DNA of 64,000 nucleotides from positions 1 to 64,000 of the forward strand of contig NZ_JAMXSB010000018.1 in NCBI RefSeq assembly GCF_024124665.1, in the 5' to 3' direction. How positions within the stretch are numbered: the stretch's first letter is position 1; each line of letters starts with the position of its first letter. Source of the DNA: Pleionea sp. CnH1-48. GTDB lineage: Bacteria > Pseudomonadota > Gammaproteobacteria > Enterobacterales > Kangiellaceae. The notes beneath the pieces were generated by a model that searched no databases, was not told the DNA's origin, and was given only the letters and a program-made list of their open reading frames with translations. The translations under genes were made by a program, and so were the position numbers. Shown in pieces: positions 32,677 to 41,143 of this stretch.

Positions 32677-34655
32677 CCGCCTAGCAAAACATTCTCTGCC
32701 AGTTCAATATAATCCGGATCCCCAGACAGTAAGACGATATCCCCTTGTTGAAAAGTAAAGTCGGGGGTGAGGGTGGTGAAGGATTCTTTTCCTCTTTTTA
32801 CCGCTTTAATATGGACTTTTGATTTGGGAAACGAAAGATCTTGCACTGTAGAGTTGGTCGCTGTTGCCCGCTCTGTTAAAACCACGGCGTGCAATTGTTC
32901 GCGATGCGTCTCGAGCACTCGCATCAGATCAGAAGATTCTCCATGATAGAAGCTATGCAAAAGCTGATAGCGATTTTGGCGAACGGCTTGTACCTTATCA
33001 ATGATCTCTCGCATCGGCACTTTTAGTACAAACATAACATGGCTAACCAGCATCAAAGCGGCTTCTAATGATTCGGGCACTACTTCCGTTGCACCTGCCT
33101 GTTGCAGTTGTTCCAGGTTTCTATCGTCTTTTGTTCGTACCAACACCGAGACATTCTTTCGATTTTGTCGAATGGCGGCAAGGCTTTCAAGAACGCCATC
33201 AAGTTCGTCAAAAGTAATGATGATCAGTTGGGCTCTTTCTAATCCTGCGGCATTTAAAATAGAGCGGCGCCGTGCGTCGCCAAAATAGATATCTTCACCT
33301 GCAGTTGCACCTTCTCTTACCCGTCGGGGATCACGATCAAGGGCTAACGTCGGGATCCCTTCGTTATCCAGAAATCGTTTAATGGTTTGCCCTATACGAC
33401 CAAACCCACAAATAATGACATGTTGATCCCACTCTTTGACGGCTTGTGCAATCAAGCGCTTGGCGTTGCTGTTTAATCGAGCTTCTTCGCGGCTACCAAA
33501 TAACATGTGGCTGATGCTACTGGCATAGTTCATCAAAAACGGAGTGATGGCCATGCTCAGAACACCGATAGACAATATAATGGAGGTCACCTCTTCGGAA
33601 ATAATGTCTTGCTGGCGCGCCAGGCCAATCAACACAAAGCCCAGTTCTCCGGCCTGAGAAAGTGCTAGAGAGGCTTTTAGTGAATCTTCCCAGCGGGCTT
33701 TCATCAGGCGAGATATACCAATCACAATCAGCATCTTCGTACTGATTAAGATCAACAGTAAAGTTAAGATCAATAAAGCATGATCAAATAACGTGGCCAG
33801 ATTGACCAGAGTGCCGATAGTGACAAAGAAGAGTCCGAGTAAAATATCTCGAAAGGGACGTATTTCGGTATCTATTTGGTGCTTGAACTGAGACTCGGCC
33901 AGTAGCATACCAGCCAAAAATGCCCCCAGCGCCATGGATAAGCCCAACCACTCAGTAAACCAGGATGCAACCAAGGCCACCAGTATGCTGGTCATAACAA
34001 AAAGTTCGTCACTGTGAGCACTGGCTACTTCATGAAACAATCGTGGCAATAACCATTTGCCAACAATCATCAGTACGATAACGGCGACGATTCCCTTAAA
34101 CATGGCCAATGAAATCGACTGAGTAATCATGTCGGTGTCGGAGACTGCAACGATAGGCACCAGGATCAGTAGCGGAACCGCAGCCATGTCTTGGAACAGC
34201 AAGGTAGAGATCGCCATAGTGCCATGACGGGAGTGGGTTTCTCTCTGTTCATCCAGCTGTTTGGTGATGATGGCTGTTGATGACATGGCCAGTGCCGCAG
34301 CAATAATAAAAGCGAGGGTCCAATCGATACCAAATAAACGTGCTATAAACATGAAGGTCAGCGTCGTTAGAACCATTTGCAGGATACCCATACCGAGTAC
34401 CTGATTACGAAGGGCTATCACTCTGGGCACTGAAAACTCTAACCCGAGGCTAAACAGCATGAAGACGACACCGACCTCTGCGATATATCGGGCGTTAGAG
34501 TCAGGTGCGAAAAACTCGAAGCCCATTTGACCCAATAGAAAGCCGACACCGATATAAGCGAGAATGGTTGGAAGCTGGAAACGACGGAATAATGCCACCA
34601 GAATGACACTGCTCGCTAAGGTTACCAGTAGTTGTGCATAAATGATGTGGTGCAT
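32673..34655 (-). CDS. CPA2-family monovalent cation:proton antiporter with RCK domain
   Basis: A 660-residue inner-membrane protein of the KefB/KefC/YbaL type. Residues 1-380 form about 12 transmembrane helices (from HIIYAQLLVTLASSVILVAL). The cytoplasmic RCK-N nucleotide-binding domain begins around 408 with HVIICGFGRIGQTI, which also has the LALDRDP acidic turn. The C-terminal RCK-C domain spans about 570-660. Such proteins exchange K+ or Na+ for H+ and are gated by NAD(H) or glutathione adducts. No KefF/KefG ancillary gene is adjacent, so it may be gated differently. It is single, ending inside the terB stop. Confidence 0.9.
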   Translation of the reverse strand: MHHIIYAQLLVTLASSVILVALFRRFQLPTILAYIGVGFLLGQMGFEFFAPDSNARYIAEVGVVFMLFSLGLEFSVPRVIALRNQVLGMGILQMVLTTLTFMFIARLFGIDWTLAFIIAAALAMSSTAIITKQLDEQRETHSRHGTMAISTLLFQDMAAVPLLILVPIVAVSDTDMITQSISLAMFKGIVAVIVLMIVGKWLLPRLFHEVASAHSDELFVMTSILVALVASWFTEWLGLSMALGAFLAGMLLAESQFKHQIDTEIRPFRDILLGLFFVTIGTLVNLATLFDHALLILTLLLILISTKMLIVIGISRLMKARWEDSLKASLALSQAGELGFVLIGLARQQDIISEEVTSIILSIGVLSMAITPFLMNYASSISHMLFGSREEARLNSNAKRLIAQAVKEWDQHVIICGFGRIGQTIKRFLDNEGIPTLALDRDPRRVREGATAGEDIYFGDARRRSILNAAGLERAQLIIITFDELDGVLESLAAIRQNRKNVSVLVRTKDDRNLEQLQQAGATEVVPESLEAALMLVSHVMFVLKVPMREIIDKVQAVRQNRYQLLHSFYHGESSDLMRVLETHREQLHAVVLTERATATNSTVQDLSFPKSKVHIKAVKRGKESFTTLTPDFTFQQGDIVLLSGDPDYIELAENVLLGG

Positions 34656-34904
34656 ATAGAAAAAGGCAGCTTCCCGATGTTTTTTTATGTCTATTAAGGA
34701 TAAGTGTAGAAGTGATTGGGCAAGTAAGACAGTTCGCTTGGTATCTCATACCAAAGAAAGATGGCGTTTTAGAGGTTTTGGTCTATTTAAAGTTGCCGAT
34801 AGGCTTTTGAGCTAGTTCCAGAATTTGTTATTAAGAGTTCAGCGATGATTCAGTTTACAAGGTGTTTAATAGCCTTAACGATGCTTAAAGCGAAAGGAAA
34901 AATC

Positions 34905-36110
34905 ATGAAACTGAATATGACAACAGCTCTTGTAACTGCGGCCTTGTTGGGAGCCGCCAGCCAAAGTTTTGCTGACGATAATAGCAAAGCGCCATTAAAA
35001 TCTTTATCTGGATTATTGCCCCATGTATCTGTTGTCGAGGCATCAAATAAAAAAAGTTCAAGTGAAGCTGAGTATCAAGCCAAACAGAGTCAACGCCAAT
35101 CTGAGATTTCTGTAAAAGCTCATTCGGGTGAAGAAAAGAAAGCCGAGAAAAAGCAGGCGCAAAAGTCTAAGCCAAGAGAAATGCGTAAAGCGGCGCCAGA
35201 ATTATCCAGCCACCATCATGACTTTTCTTTCTTTGATGCCAGCGTATTTTTGCGTGACGACTTAGATAACGATGGTTACTACAGCCGTTTTACAGTGGAG
35301 TTTGATGCTGACACGGTTTATAGCTGGGCTGACGTTTACGCCAAGCTGTACATCAGCCAAAACGGCAGTGACTGGGAGCTTTATCATACCACTGATATTT
35401 TCGAAATTAATAATGGCGATGGGGATGATGATTATCAGGTAACAACGACCTTAAACATCGAATATCCCGCCGATAGTTATGATATTTTGATTGACCTTTA
35501 CGAATATGGTTATTCGGGCATTGTGGCGACCATTGGGCCTAATGAAGATCCAAATCTATATGATATCCCACTGGAAGATCGTACTCAGGAAAGCTCTTAT
35601 CAAAGTGGTTTTAATATCTACACGGTAACTACGGATCTACTAAGAGACAATGATGGCGATGGCTTCTTCAGTGAGTTTGCGATGGCCATTGATATCGATA
35701 CTGATTACGACAGTGCTGATGTTTATGCAGAAGTGTATTTTGAGAATGAGCAAGGTAACTGGGAGTTAGAATATACTTCTAGCACACTGACCTTAAATGG
35801 TGACTCAACTTTAGATACTTTGCATTTAGAGTTTGATTGGCAGTCGGGTTATCCCGTTGGTTATTATGACTTTAAGATTATTGTGAAAGATGCCTTTAGC
35901 AATCAAATCTTAGTGGAGTCCTTCAGTCAGTTTGGTGCTCTAAATCGAGTACCTCTAGAATCTGCTGATAAAGATAATCAGGTAGACTCTGTTCGTCCAC
36001 CGATTAATAACAACAGCAGCAGTAGTACAGAAAGCGGTGGCGGAAGTGCACACCTATTATTGCCTTTCTTATTATTGTTGGCTGGAGTTCGCCGTAAATT
36101 TAAAAAGTAA
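34905..36110 (+). CDS. GlyGly-CTERM surface protein (choice-of-anchor H type)
   Basis: A 401-residue exported protein. A Sec signal ends near ASQSFA, followed by a highly charged spacer (KKAEKKQAQKSKPREMRK). Two similar beta-rich domains (about 120-200 and 250-330) each hold a DxDxDG-type sequence (RDDLDNDGYYSRF; RDNDGDGFFSEF) that may bind calcium. The C-terminus is a GlyGly-CTERM sorting tail: GGGSAH, a hydrophobic stretch, and RRKFKK, recognised by rhombosortase for type II secretion and surface anchoring. The start is ATG 34905 after AAGGAA; an upstream in-frame ATG is unlikely. Function unknown; the repeated domain recurs in NCBI's choice-of-anchor H family. Confidence 0.85.
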   Translation: MKLNMTTALVTAALLGAASQSFADDNSKAPLKSLSGLLPHVSVVEASNKKSSSEAEYQAKQSQRQSEISVKAHSGEEKKAEKKQAQKSKPREMRKAAPELSSHHHDFSFFDASVFLRDDLDNDGYYSRFTVEFDADTVYSWADVYAKLYISQNGSDWELYHTTDIFEINNGDGDDDYQVTTTLNIEYPADSYDILIDLYEYGYSGIVATIGPNEDPNLYDIPLEDRTQESSYQSGFNIYTVTTDLLRDNDGDGFFSEFAMAIDIDTDYDSADVYAEVYFENEQGNWELEYTSSTLTLNGDSTLDTLHLEFDWQSGYPVGYYDFKIIVKDAFSNQILVESFSQFGALNRVPLESADKDNQVDSVRPPINNNSSSSTESGGGSAHLLLPFLLLLAGVRRKFKK

Positions 36111-36297
36111 TTCATTTTTCTGACAAGCCAGGGACGGCGTTTGTTTTTAATTCATTTGAACGACATCTGCTCATAAAAGGAATTCTTGGTATCTCATCTT
36201 GTAACTATATCTCATGCTTTTTCTAATGTGTAATTGACTCCGTAAAATCATTAAATCTAAGATGCCGGCTCATTTATTCTGGTACAGAGAGTACTTC

Positions 36298-37665
36298 GTG
36301 AAAAAACTCATTTTGATAAGTTTCTATATCTTCTCACTAAGCATTATTAACCATCTTCATAGCGCTGAGGTTGATTCGACTCGCCAAGCACTTGAAGTGA
36401 TGAAAACTCATGCACAATGGCCGTGGGAAGAACCTATATCACCGATGCTAACGACTTATGAGCAAGCCGAGTTTGAGCAGTACCAGGGCACAGCTCTCGC
36501 AAAATATATGATGAAAGATCTAGATATGCATCGTTGGGGCAATCAGATCACAGAAACAACCGGGCTGTTCCAATTGTTGTTTTCTTTTAATTCTGAAGAC
36601 TATCAAAACCAACACCGTGAAGCTTTTGACCAGGCATACGAGGTGGTAGAAGCTTTTCGTATCGACATAAATCAAGAGATTCAGAAGGTGCATCCTGGAT
36701 ATGACCTAAAGCACGGTTTGTTAAAATTGAAGAATACGGGCAAGGGCATTACGGTAGCAGTATTTGACCTTTTTGAAGCCGACCTTCTCGAACAACAGCG
36801 ACAGCATTATTCTCAAGCGACCATCGAAACGGTCCAAAACTTTGGTGATCCTGTCAAACTCAATCATGGTAATAGTGTGATTGACGTCATTCTGTCGATT
36901 GCACCAGAAGTAACCATTGTTCCTGTGAGCGCTGAGTCGAGTACTTATAATGACGCCATGCTATATATAAAAGAACGCACCGATGTTCAGATAATGAATA
37001 TGAGTCGTGCCTTTGCCGAGAAGGATGGCGCTCTTGATCCAGAGTTTGAAGCTCTGCTAAAGGATATTCTTAAAACCACCATAGTGACTAAATCTCTGGG
37101 TAATACTGGCACTGATCTGGATGAGGTTGTCACTCCTTATCGTGCCAGTCTTGGCTTGCCTCCAGTCAATACCTTCTCCTATGACCTTAAGCTGATAAAG
37201 CAGTTTTTGTTATCCAACCAGCTGGAGAAAAGCCACCAGCACTTATTGTTGGCTGCTAATCTGAATCCCTTCGCTGATCAGATAGCATTGACGGCGACGA
37301 TTCCTGGTAATAATGCTTTGGCTGTTGGACGCACTTTATCGGTGCCTGCTGAGGCCGTGTATTCCTGGACGACAGGCAACTTTGAATCGGGTAGTTCCTT
37401 TGCTGCTCCTCAGATGGCAGCATTAAGTGCTTTATTGTGGCAAGTTCATAATAAACGTTACTGGTATTTACCCAAAAAGCAGCGTCATGCAAAAGCCTTA
37501 AACCGTATTTCTAATAATCTGACCATAACGGCCAGAGCTTCTGAACTAGGCGCTTTTAATACTGGAAAAGGATTGCCTAATGCGAATGTTGCTTACTTGA
37601 AAATTTTGTTTCCTTGGTGGGACTCGTCGATGAAAGAAACTACACTTAAGTTTGTTGTAGAGTAA
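36298..37665 (+). CDS. Subtilase-family (S8) serine peptidase, divergent
   Basis: A 455-residue exported peptidase. From the GTG at 36298 a signal segment (KKLILISFYIFSLSIINHL) leads to a ~125-residue prodomain-like region. The catalytic triad reads D157 (VAVFDLFE), H190 (LNHGNSV) and S367 (ESGSSFAAPQMAAL), with N269 (SLGNTG) as the oxyanion Asn. The serine motif is GSS rather than GTS. ATG 36262 is an alternative, but GTG follows AGAGAG and begins the signal peptide. The target is unknown. It is probably monocistronic, preceding the ilv operon. Confidence 0.8.
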   Translation: MKKLILISFYIFSLSIINHLHSAEVDSTRQALEVMKTHAQWPWEEPISPMLTTYEQAEFEQYQGTALAKYMMKDLDMHRWGNQITETTGLFQLLFSFNSEDYQNQHREAFDQAYEVVEAFRIDINQEIQKVHPGYDLKHGLLKLKNTGKGITVAVFDLFEADLLEQQRQHYSQATIETVQNFGDPVKLNHGNSVIDVILSIAPEVTIVPVSAESSTYNDAMLYIKERTDVQIMNMSRAFAEKDGALDPEFEALLKDILKTTIVTKSLGNTGTDLDEVVTPYRASLGLPPVNTFSYDLKLIKQFLLSNQLEKSHQHLLLAANLNPFADQIALTATIPGNNALAVGRTLSVPAEAVYSWTTGNFESGSSFAAPQMAALSALLWQVHNKRYWYLPKKQRHAKALNRISNNLTITARASELGAFNTGKGLPNANVAYLKILFPWWDSSMKETTLKFVVE

Positions 37666-37808
37666 TTATTTAACTTTTCTAGTTCTGAAGAGCATCAATG
37701 GTCTGGTGCCAATAGCTGCGCCAGACTCTCTCGCAAAAGGTTGCAATTCGTAACCAGAACAAGCAGTTAGCTATAGCACTGAGCAACTTGTTTATACAAT
37801 CTCCTGAA

Positions 37809-37864
37809 TTGGAATAAGTGAAGAAAAAAAGAGCTTAGAGCTTCACTTCTGTTGCTTATTCCAA
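37809..37864. repeat. Long inverted repeat upstream of the ilv leader
   Basis: TTGGAATAAG and CTTATTCCAA form a perfect 10-bp outer stem, with an inner GTGAAG/CTTCAC stem and an asymmetric bulge. The loop holds a direct repeat AGAGCTT-AGAGCTT. It lies 144 bases after the subtilase stop and 77 before the ilvL start. It could be the subtilase terminator or a regulatory RNA element; neither is shown by the sequence. Confidence 0.45.
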
Positions 37865-37941
37865 AAAACTATTTTGAAAATTTTCGATTAACTTATACAT
37901 TCAAATCAACTTAGCGAAACTTTTGTATTGAAGAAATTTAA

Positions 37942-38022
37942 ATGAACCCACAACGTTTAGTGATTATTGTCGTCGTCGTCATCGTGCTCATTCGAGCTGC
38001 GAGGGGGACGCCTGCACACTAA
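37942..38022 (+). CDS. ilvL: Ilv operon leader peptide
   Basis: A 26-codon frame (MNPQRL, then the branched-chain run, then RAARGTPAH). Residues 6-17 are twelve consecutive Leu, Val or Ile codons (L-V-I-I-V-V-V-V-I-V-L-I). It lies about 22 bases before a strong attenuator hairpin and 140 before ilvC. This is the stalling leader of branched-chain attenuation: low charged tRNA for Leu, Val or Ile stalls the ribosome and lets transcription reach ilvC. Like E. coli IlvL it mixes all three amino acids. It is too short to be called automatically. Confidence 0.93.
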   Translation: MNPQRLVIIVVVVIVLIRAARGTPAH

Positions 38023-38044
38023 ACGAGACAGGCGAAAGAAACAC

Positions 38045-38078
38045 AAAACCCCCGAACTGAAAAGCTCGGGGGTTTTTT
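38045..38078 (+). terminator. ilv operon attenuator
   Basis: CCCCCGA and TCGGGGG (38049-38055 with 38066-38072), with CT/AG pairs around a GAAA loop, are followed by TTTTTT. A separate stem CGCCTG/CAGGCG (38009-38014 with 38029-38034) overlaps the end of ilvL and may be the protector hairpin. Confidence 0.93.
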
Positions 38079-38160
38079 CGTTTTAGGGCATTAAAAACAG
38101 GCTTTGCATTACAAACAACTGAATTGAAATTAATAAACATTTAACGATTGGAGACAAAAA

Positions 38161-39156
38161 ATGACACGGTTATACGGGAACGAAGATGCAAAACCTGAAT
38201 TACTCAAAGGCAAGAAAATCGCCATACTTGGCTATGGCAGTCAGGGCCGAGCACATGCTCTCAATCTGCGTGATAGTGGTTTCGATGTATCTTTGGGCCT
38301 CCGTGAAGGAGGAAGTAGCTGGCAGCTTGCCGAGAAGGATGGATGGCAACCTCAATCATTTTCTGACGCCGCCAATGCCGCTGATCTGATTATGTTTTTG
38401 GTGCCCGATATGGCACAAAAAGCCTTGTACGAAGAATATGTAGCTCCGGGTCTGACGGCCGGAAAAGCCCTCTTTTTTGCCCATGGATTTAATATTCATT
38501 ACGAGCTTATTCAACCTCCAAAAGATGTGGATGTTGCTCTCGTTGCTCCCAAAAGTCCGGGGCGTCTGGTGCGAAGACAATACGAAGAAGGTGCTGGTGT
38601 TCCCTGTTTGTTTGCGACTTATCAAGATGCAACCGGACAAGCAGATGAACTCGCACTAGCTTATGCCTACGGCTTAGGTGGCACTCGCGCTGGAGTTATT
38701 AAAACCACTTTCTCTGAAGAAACAGAAACCGATTTATTTGGCGAGCAGGCGGTTCTTTGTGGAGGCGCAACTGAGTTAGTGGCTGCTGGTTTTGAAACTT
38801 TGACCAAAGCGGGTTATCAACCAGAAGTAGCTTACTTCGAATGTTTACATGAATTAAAGCTAATTGTGGATTTGCTTTATGAGGGTGGCTTTAAGCGCAT
38901 GCACGAGTTTGTATCGGATACCGCAAAATACGGTGATTTAACTCGTGGACCACGAGTAGTGGATGACCATGTTCGTGCTTCTATGGAAACCATTCTCGAT
39001 GAAATTCGTAACGGCAAGTTTGCCAAAGAATGGATCGATGAGCATCAAGAAGGCGAGAAAAACTACCGTCAATTGTTAAGTGATGATCTAGATCATCCTA
39101 TTGAATCTGTAGGACGTCAGTTGCGTAGTCACATGACCTGGTTACCCGCGCAATAG
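38161..39156 (+). CDS. ilvC: Ketol-acid reductoisomerase (NADP+)
   Basis: Class I (short) KARI of 331 residues. It converts acetolactate and acetohydroxybutyrate to the dihydroxy acids in Val/Leu/Ile synthesis, using NADPH and Mg2+. The nucleotide motif is [17 protein letters not shown] with a GLREGGSSW loop typical of NADPH specificity. Metal ligands are seen in [10 protein letters not shown] and [13 protein letters not shown]. One segment reads SDTAKYGD where most class I enzymes have SxTAEYGD; the Glu is not a catalytic ligand. It is the first structural gene of the operon, behind the ilvL attenuator. Confidence 0.97.
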   Translation: MTRLYGNEDAKPELLKGKKIAILGYGSQGRAHALNLRDSGFDVSLGLREGGSSWQLAEKDGWQPQSFSDAANAADLIMFLVPDMAQKALYEEYVAPGLTAGKALFFAHGFNIHYELIQPPKDVDVALVAPKSPGRLVRRQYEEGAGVPCLFATYQDATGQADELALAYAYGLGGTRAGVIKTTFSEETETDLFGEQAVLCGGATELVAAGFETLTKAGYQPEVAYFECLHELKLIVDLLYEGGFKRMHEFVSDTAKYGDLTRGPRVVDDHVRASMETILDEIRNGKFAKEWIDEHQEGEKNYRQLLSDDLDHPIESVGRQLRSHMTWLPAQ

Positions 39157-39185
39157 CATCGGCACATTTCTAAGGAGTCAGCGAA

Positions 39186-40841
39186 GTGAAAGGTGCTGAA
39201 TACATCATTGATGCTCTGGTACGAGAAGGGATTAGCCATATTTTTGGCTATCCCGGCGGTGCGATTATGCCCGTATACGATGCCTTGGTAGATAGTCCCA
39301 TTAAACATGTTTTATGCCGTCACGAACAAGGTGCGGCATTAGCTGCTGATGGTTACGCCCGTACTAGTGGAGGCCCTGGAGTTTGCCTGGCAACATCAGG
39401 ACCAGGTGCGACTAACTTATTAACCGGGCTGGCTAATGCCTACATGGACTCGGTACCGTTAATTGCCATTACCGGGCAAGTTGCATCCCATCTAATGGGG
39501 ACGGATGCGTTTCAGGAGATTGATATTTTTGGTATGGCGATGCCTGTTGTGAAGCACAGCTATGTGGTGACCGATGTGGCAGAGCTGCCTCATATCATGA
39601 GTAATGCTTTGCATGTTGCGACCAGTGGCCGACCGGGCCCTGTATTGATCGACGTGCCCAAAGATATTCAACTCGCTGAGTTTTCACCAGAGCCTGTGGC
39701 ACATAAAACGGATTCGCTGCCTTTGTTGGAGCAAGACACTTTACAACAAGCTTGTCAGTTGTTGCGTCAAGCGAAGCGTCCCTTGTTATACATCGGTGGT
39801 GGCGTTGCCATTGGCAAAGCTGAGGAAACATTAAAAGCCTTATTAGAGCAATGGCAAGTTCCTGCCGTATCGACTTTAAAGGCGATTGGCTCGGTAGCCG
39901 ATTATCCCAGACACCTGGGGATGTTGGGGATGCACGGTCTTAAGGCTGCGAACTACGCGATACAAAACTGTGATTGCTTGTTTGCCATTGGTGCTCGTTT
40001 TGACGATCGAGCAACGGGCAAGCTTGAAGCTTTTGCGAGTGAAGCGACGATTCTTCATCTGGATATTGATGAGGCTGAATTTAGCAAGCTTAAGAATGCG
40101 CATTTAACTATGCGTGGTGAGTTTAATGATGCATTAAATCGTATGGCTCAATCCATTGAGGCTCTAGAGATTGATGAGTGGCGTCTTTGGTGTGAACAAC
40201 AACAAAGCGAACATGCCTGGAACTATGATGCACCAGGCGAAGGCATTTACGCACCGGCTATGTTAAAGCGTCTAACGGAGTTAACGCCGAGTAACGGGGT
40301 TATCGCTTGTGACGTAGGGCAACATCAAATGTGGGTAGCACAGCATTGTCAGTTTAATGCCGCCAGTCGTCATTTGAGCTCTGGTGGCTTAGGCACGATG
40401 GGGTATGGCCTGCCTGCGGCAATAGGTGCGCAGTTTGCTGAAGCGGAAACTTGCGTTATCAATGTGTGCGGCGATGGTTCTTTTGCCATGAATCTACAAG
40501 AGTTGATGACCATTAAGCGCTATCAGTTACCCGTAAAAATTTTACTCATTGATAACGCGAGTCTGGGCATGGTTCGTCAATGGCAGCAGTTATTTTTTCA
40601 ACAACGCTACAGCGAAATTGATTTATCAGACAACCCAGATTTTGTGGCAGTAGCTAAAGCATTTGAATTAGATGCACAACGCATCACGCAAAGAAAAGAA
40701 GTAGAAGAGGGTTTACAGTGGATGCTCAATAGCAACAAGCCTTGCTTGTTACATGTGTGCATCAGCAACCAAGAAAACGTGTGGCCTTTGGTTCCACCAG
40801 GGGCATCCAATTCAGAAATGATGGAAGGGGCAACATCATGA
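39186..40841 (+). CDS. ilvG: Acetolactate synthase, large catalytic subunit
   Basis: A 551-residue TPP-dependent enzyme that joins pyruvate to pyruvate or 2-oxobutanoate. The catalytic Glu is in RHEQGAALAADGYAR, the FAD/TPP region in GSGGLGTMGYGLPAAIG-type sequence, and the TPP/Mg motif GDGSFAMNLQEL...DNASLG is present. The start is GTG with AAGGAGTC upstream. The length (E. coli IlvG is 548) and its coupling to an IlvM-sized subunit favour the valine-resistant isozyme II type, so I use ilvG. ATGA overlap with ilvM shows translational coupling. Confidence 0.93.
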   Translation: MKGAEYIIDALVREGISHIFGYPGGAIMPVYDALVDSPIKHVLCRHEQGAALAADGYARTSGGPGVCLATSGPGATNLLTGLANAYMDSVPLIAITGQVASHLMGTDAFQEIDIFGMAMPVVKHSYVVTDVAELPHIMSNALHVATSGRPGPVLIDVPKDIQLAEFSPEPVAHKTDSLPLLEQDTLQQACQLLRQAKRPLLYIGGGVAIGKAEETLKALLEQWQVPAVSTLKAIGSVADYPRHLGMLGMHGLKAANYAIQNCDCLFAIGARFDDRATGKLEAFASEATILHLDIDEAEFSKLKNAHLTMRGEFNDALNRMAQSIEALEIDEWRLWCEQQQSEHAWNYDAPGEGIYAPAMLKRLTELTPSNGVIACDVGQHQMWVAQHCQFNAASRHLSSGGLGTMGYGLPAAIGAQFAEAETCVINVCGDGSFAMNLQELMTIKRYQLPVKILLIDNASLGMVRQWQQLFFQQRYSEIDLSDNPDFVAVAKAFELDAQRITQRKEVEEGLQWMLNSNKPCLLHVCISNQENVWPLVPPGASNSEMMEGATS

Positions 40842-41143
40842 ATGCATTACTACATATTCAAATGGACGAAGAGCATGGCAGTTTAGAGCGACTGTTGCGT
40901 GTGACTCGTCATCGTGGGTTTAACATCACTCAAATGAATGTTTCTGCTAACCAGGAACATCAAGGATACGACATCACTTTGCGTGTTGCTGGTGAGCGAG
41001 AACTGAAATTGTTGACTCGCCAGTTAGATAAGTTAATGAATGTTCAACAACTGAATGTACTCAGCCATGCCCATCAAGATGCAGCATCGGCTTTTTACGC
41101 TCAGACTGGATTTAGCGAGAGTCAGCATGCACACACTGCCTGA
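40838..41143 (+). CDS. ilvM: Acetolactate synthase small subunit, IlvM type
   Basis: A 101-residue regulatory/activating subunit made of one ACT domain (LLHIQMDEEHGSLERLLRVTRHRGFNITQMNVS). It is short like E. coli IlvM, unlike the ~160-residue IlvH/IlvN. The start is ATG 40838, overlapping the ilvG stop in ATGA; an upstream frame extending to 40742 lies inside ilvG. It overlaps the cimA start by 17 bases. Confidence 0.9.
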   Translation: MNALLHIQMDEEHGSLERLLRVTRHRGFNITQMNVSANQEHQGYDITLRVAGERELKLLTRQLDKLMNVQQLNVLSHAHQDAASAFYAQTGFSESQHAHTA

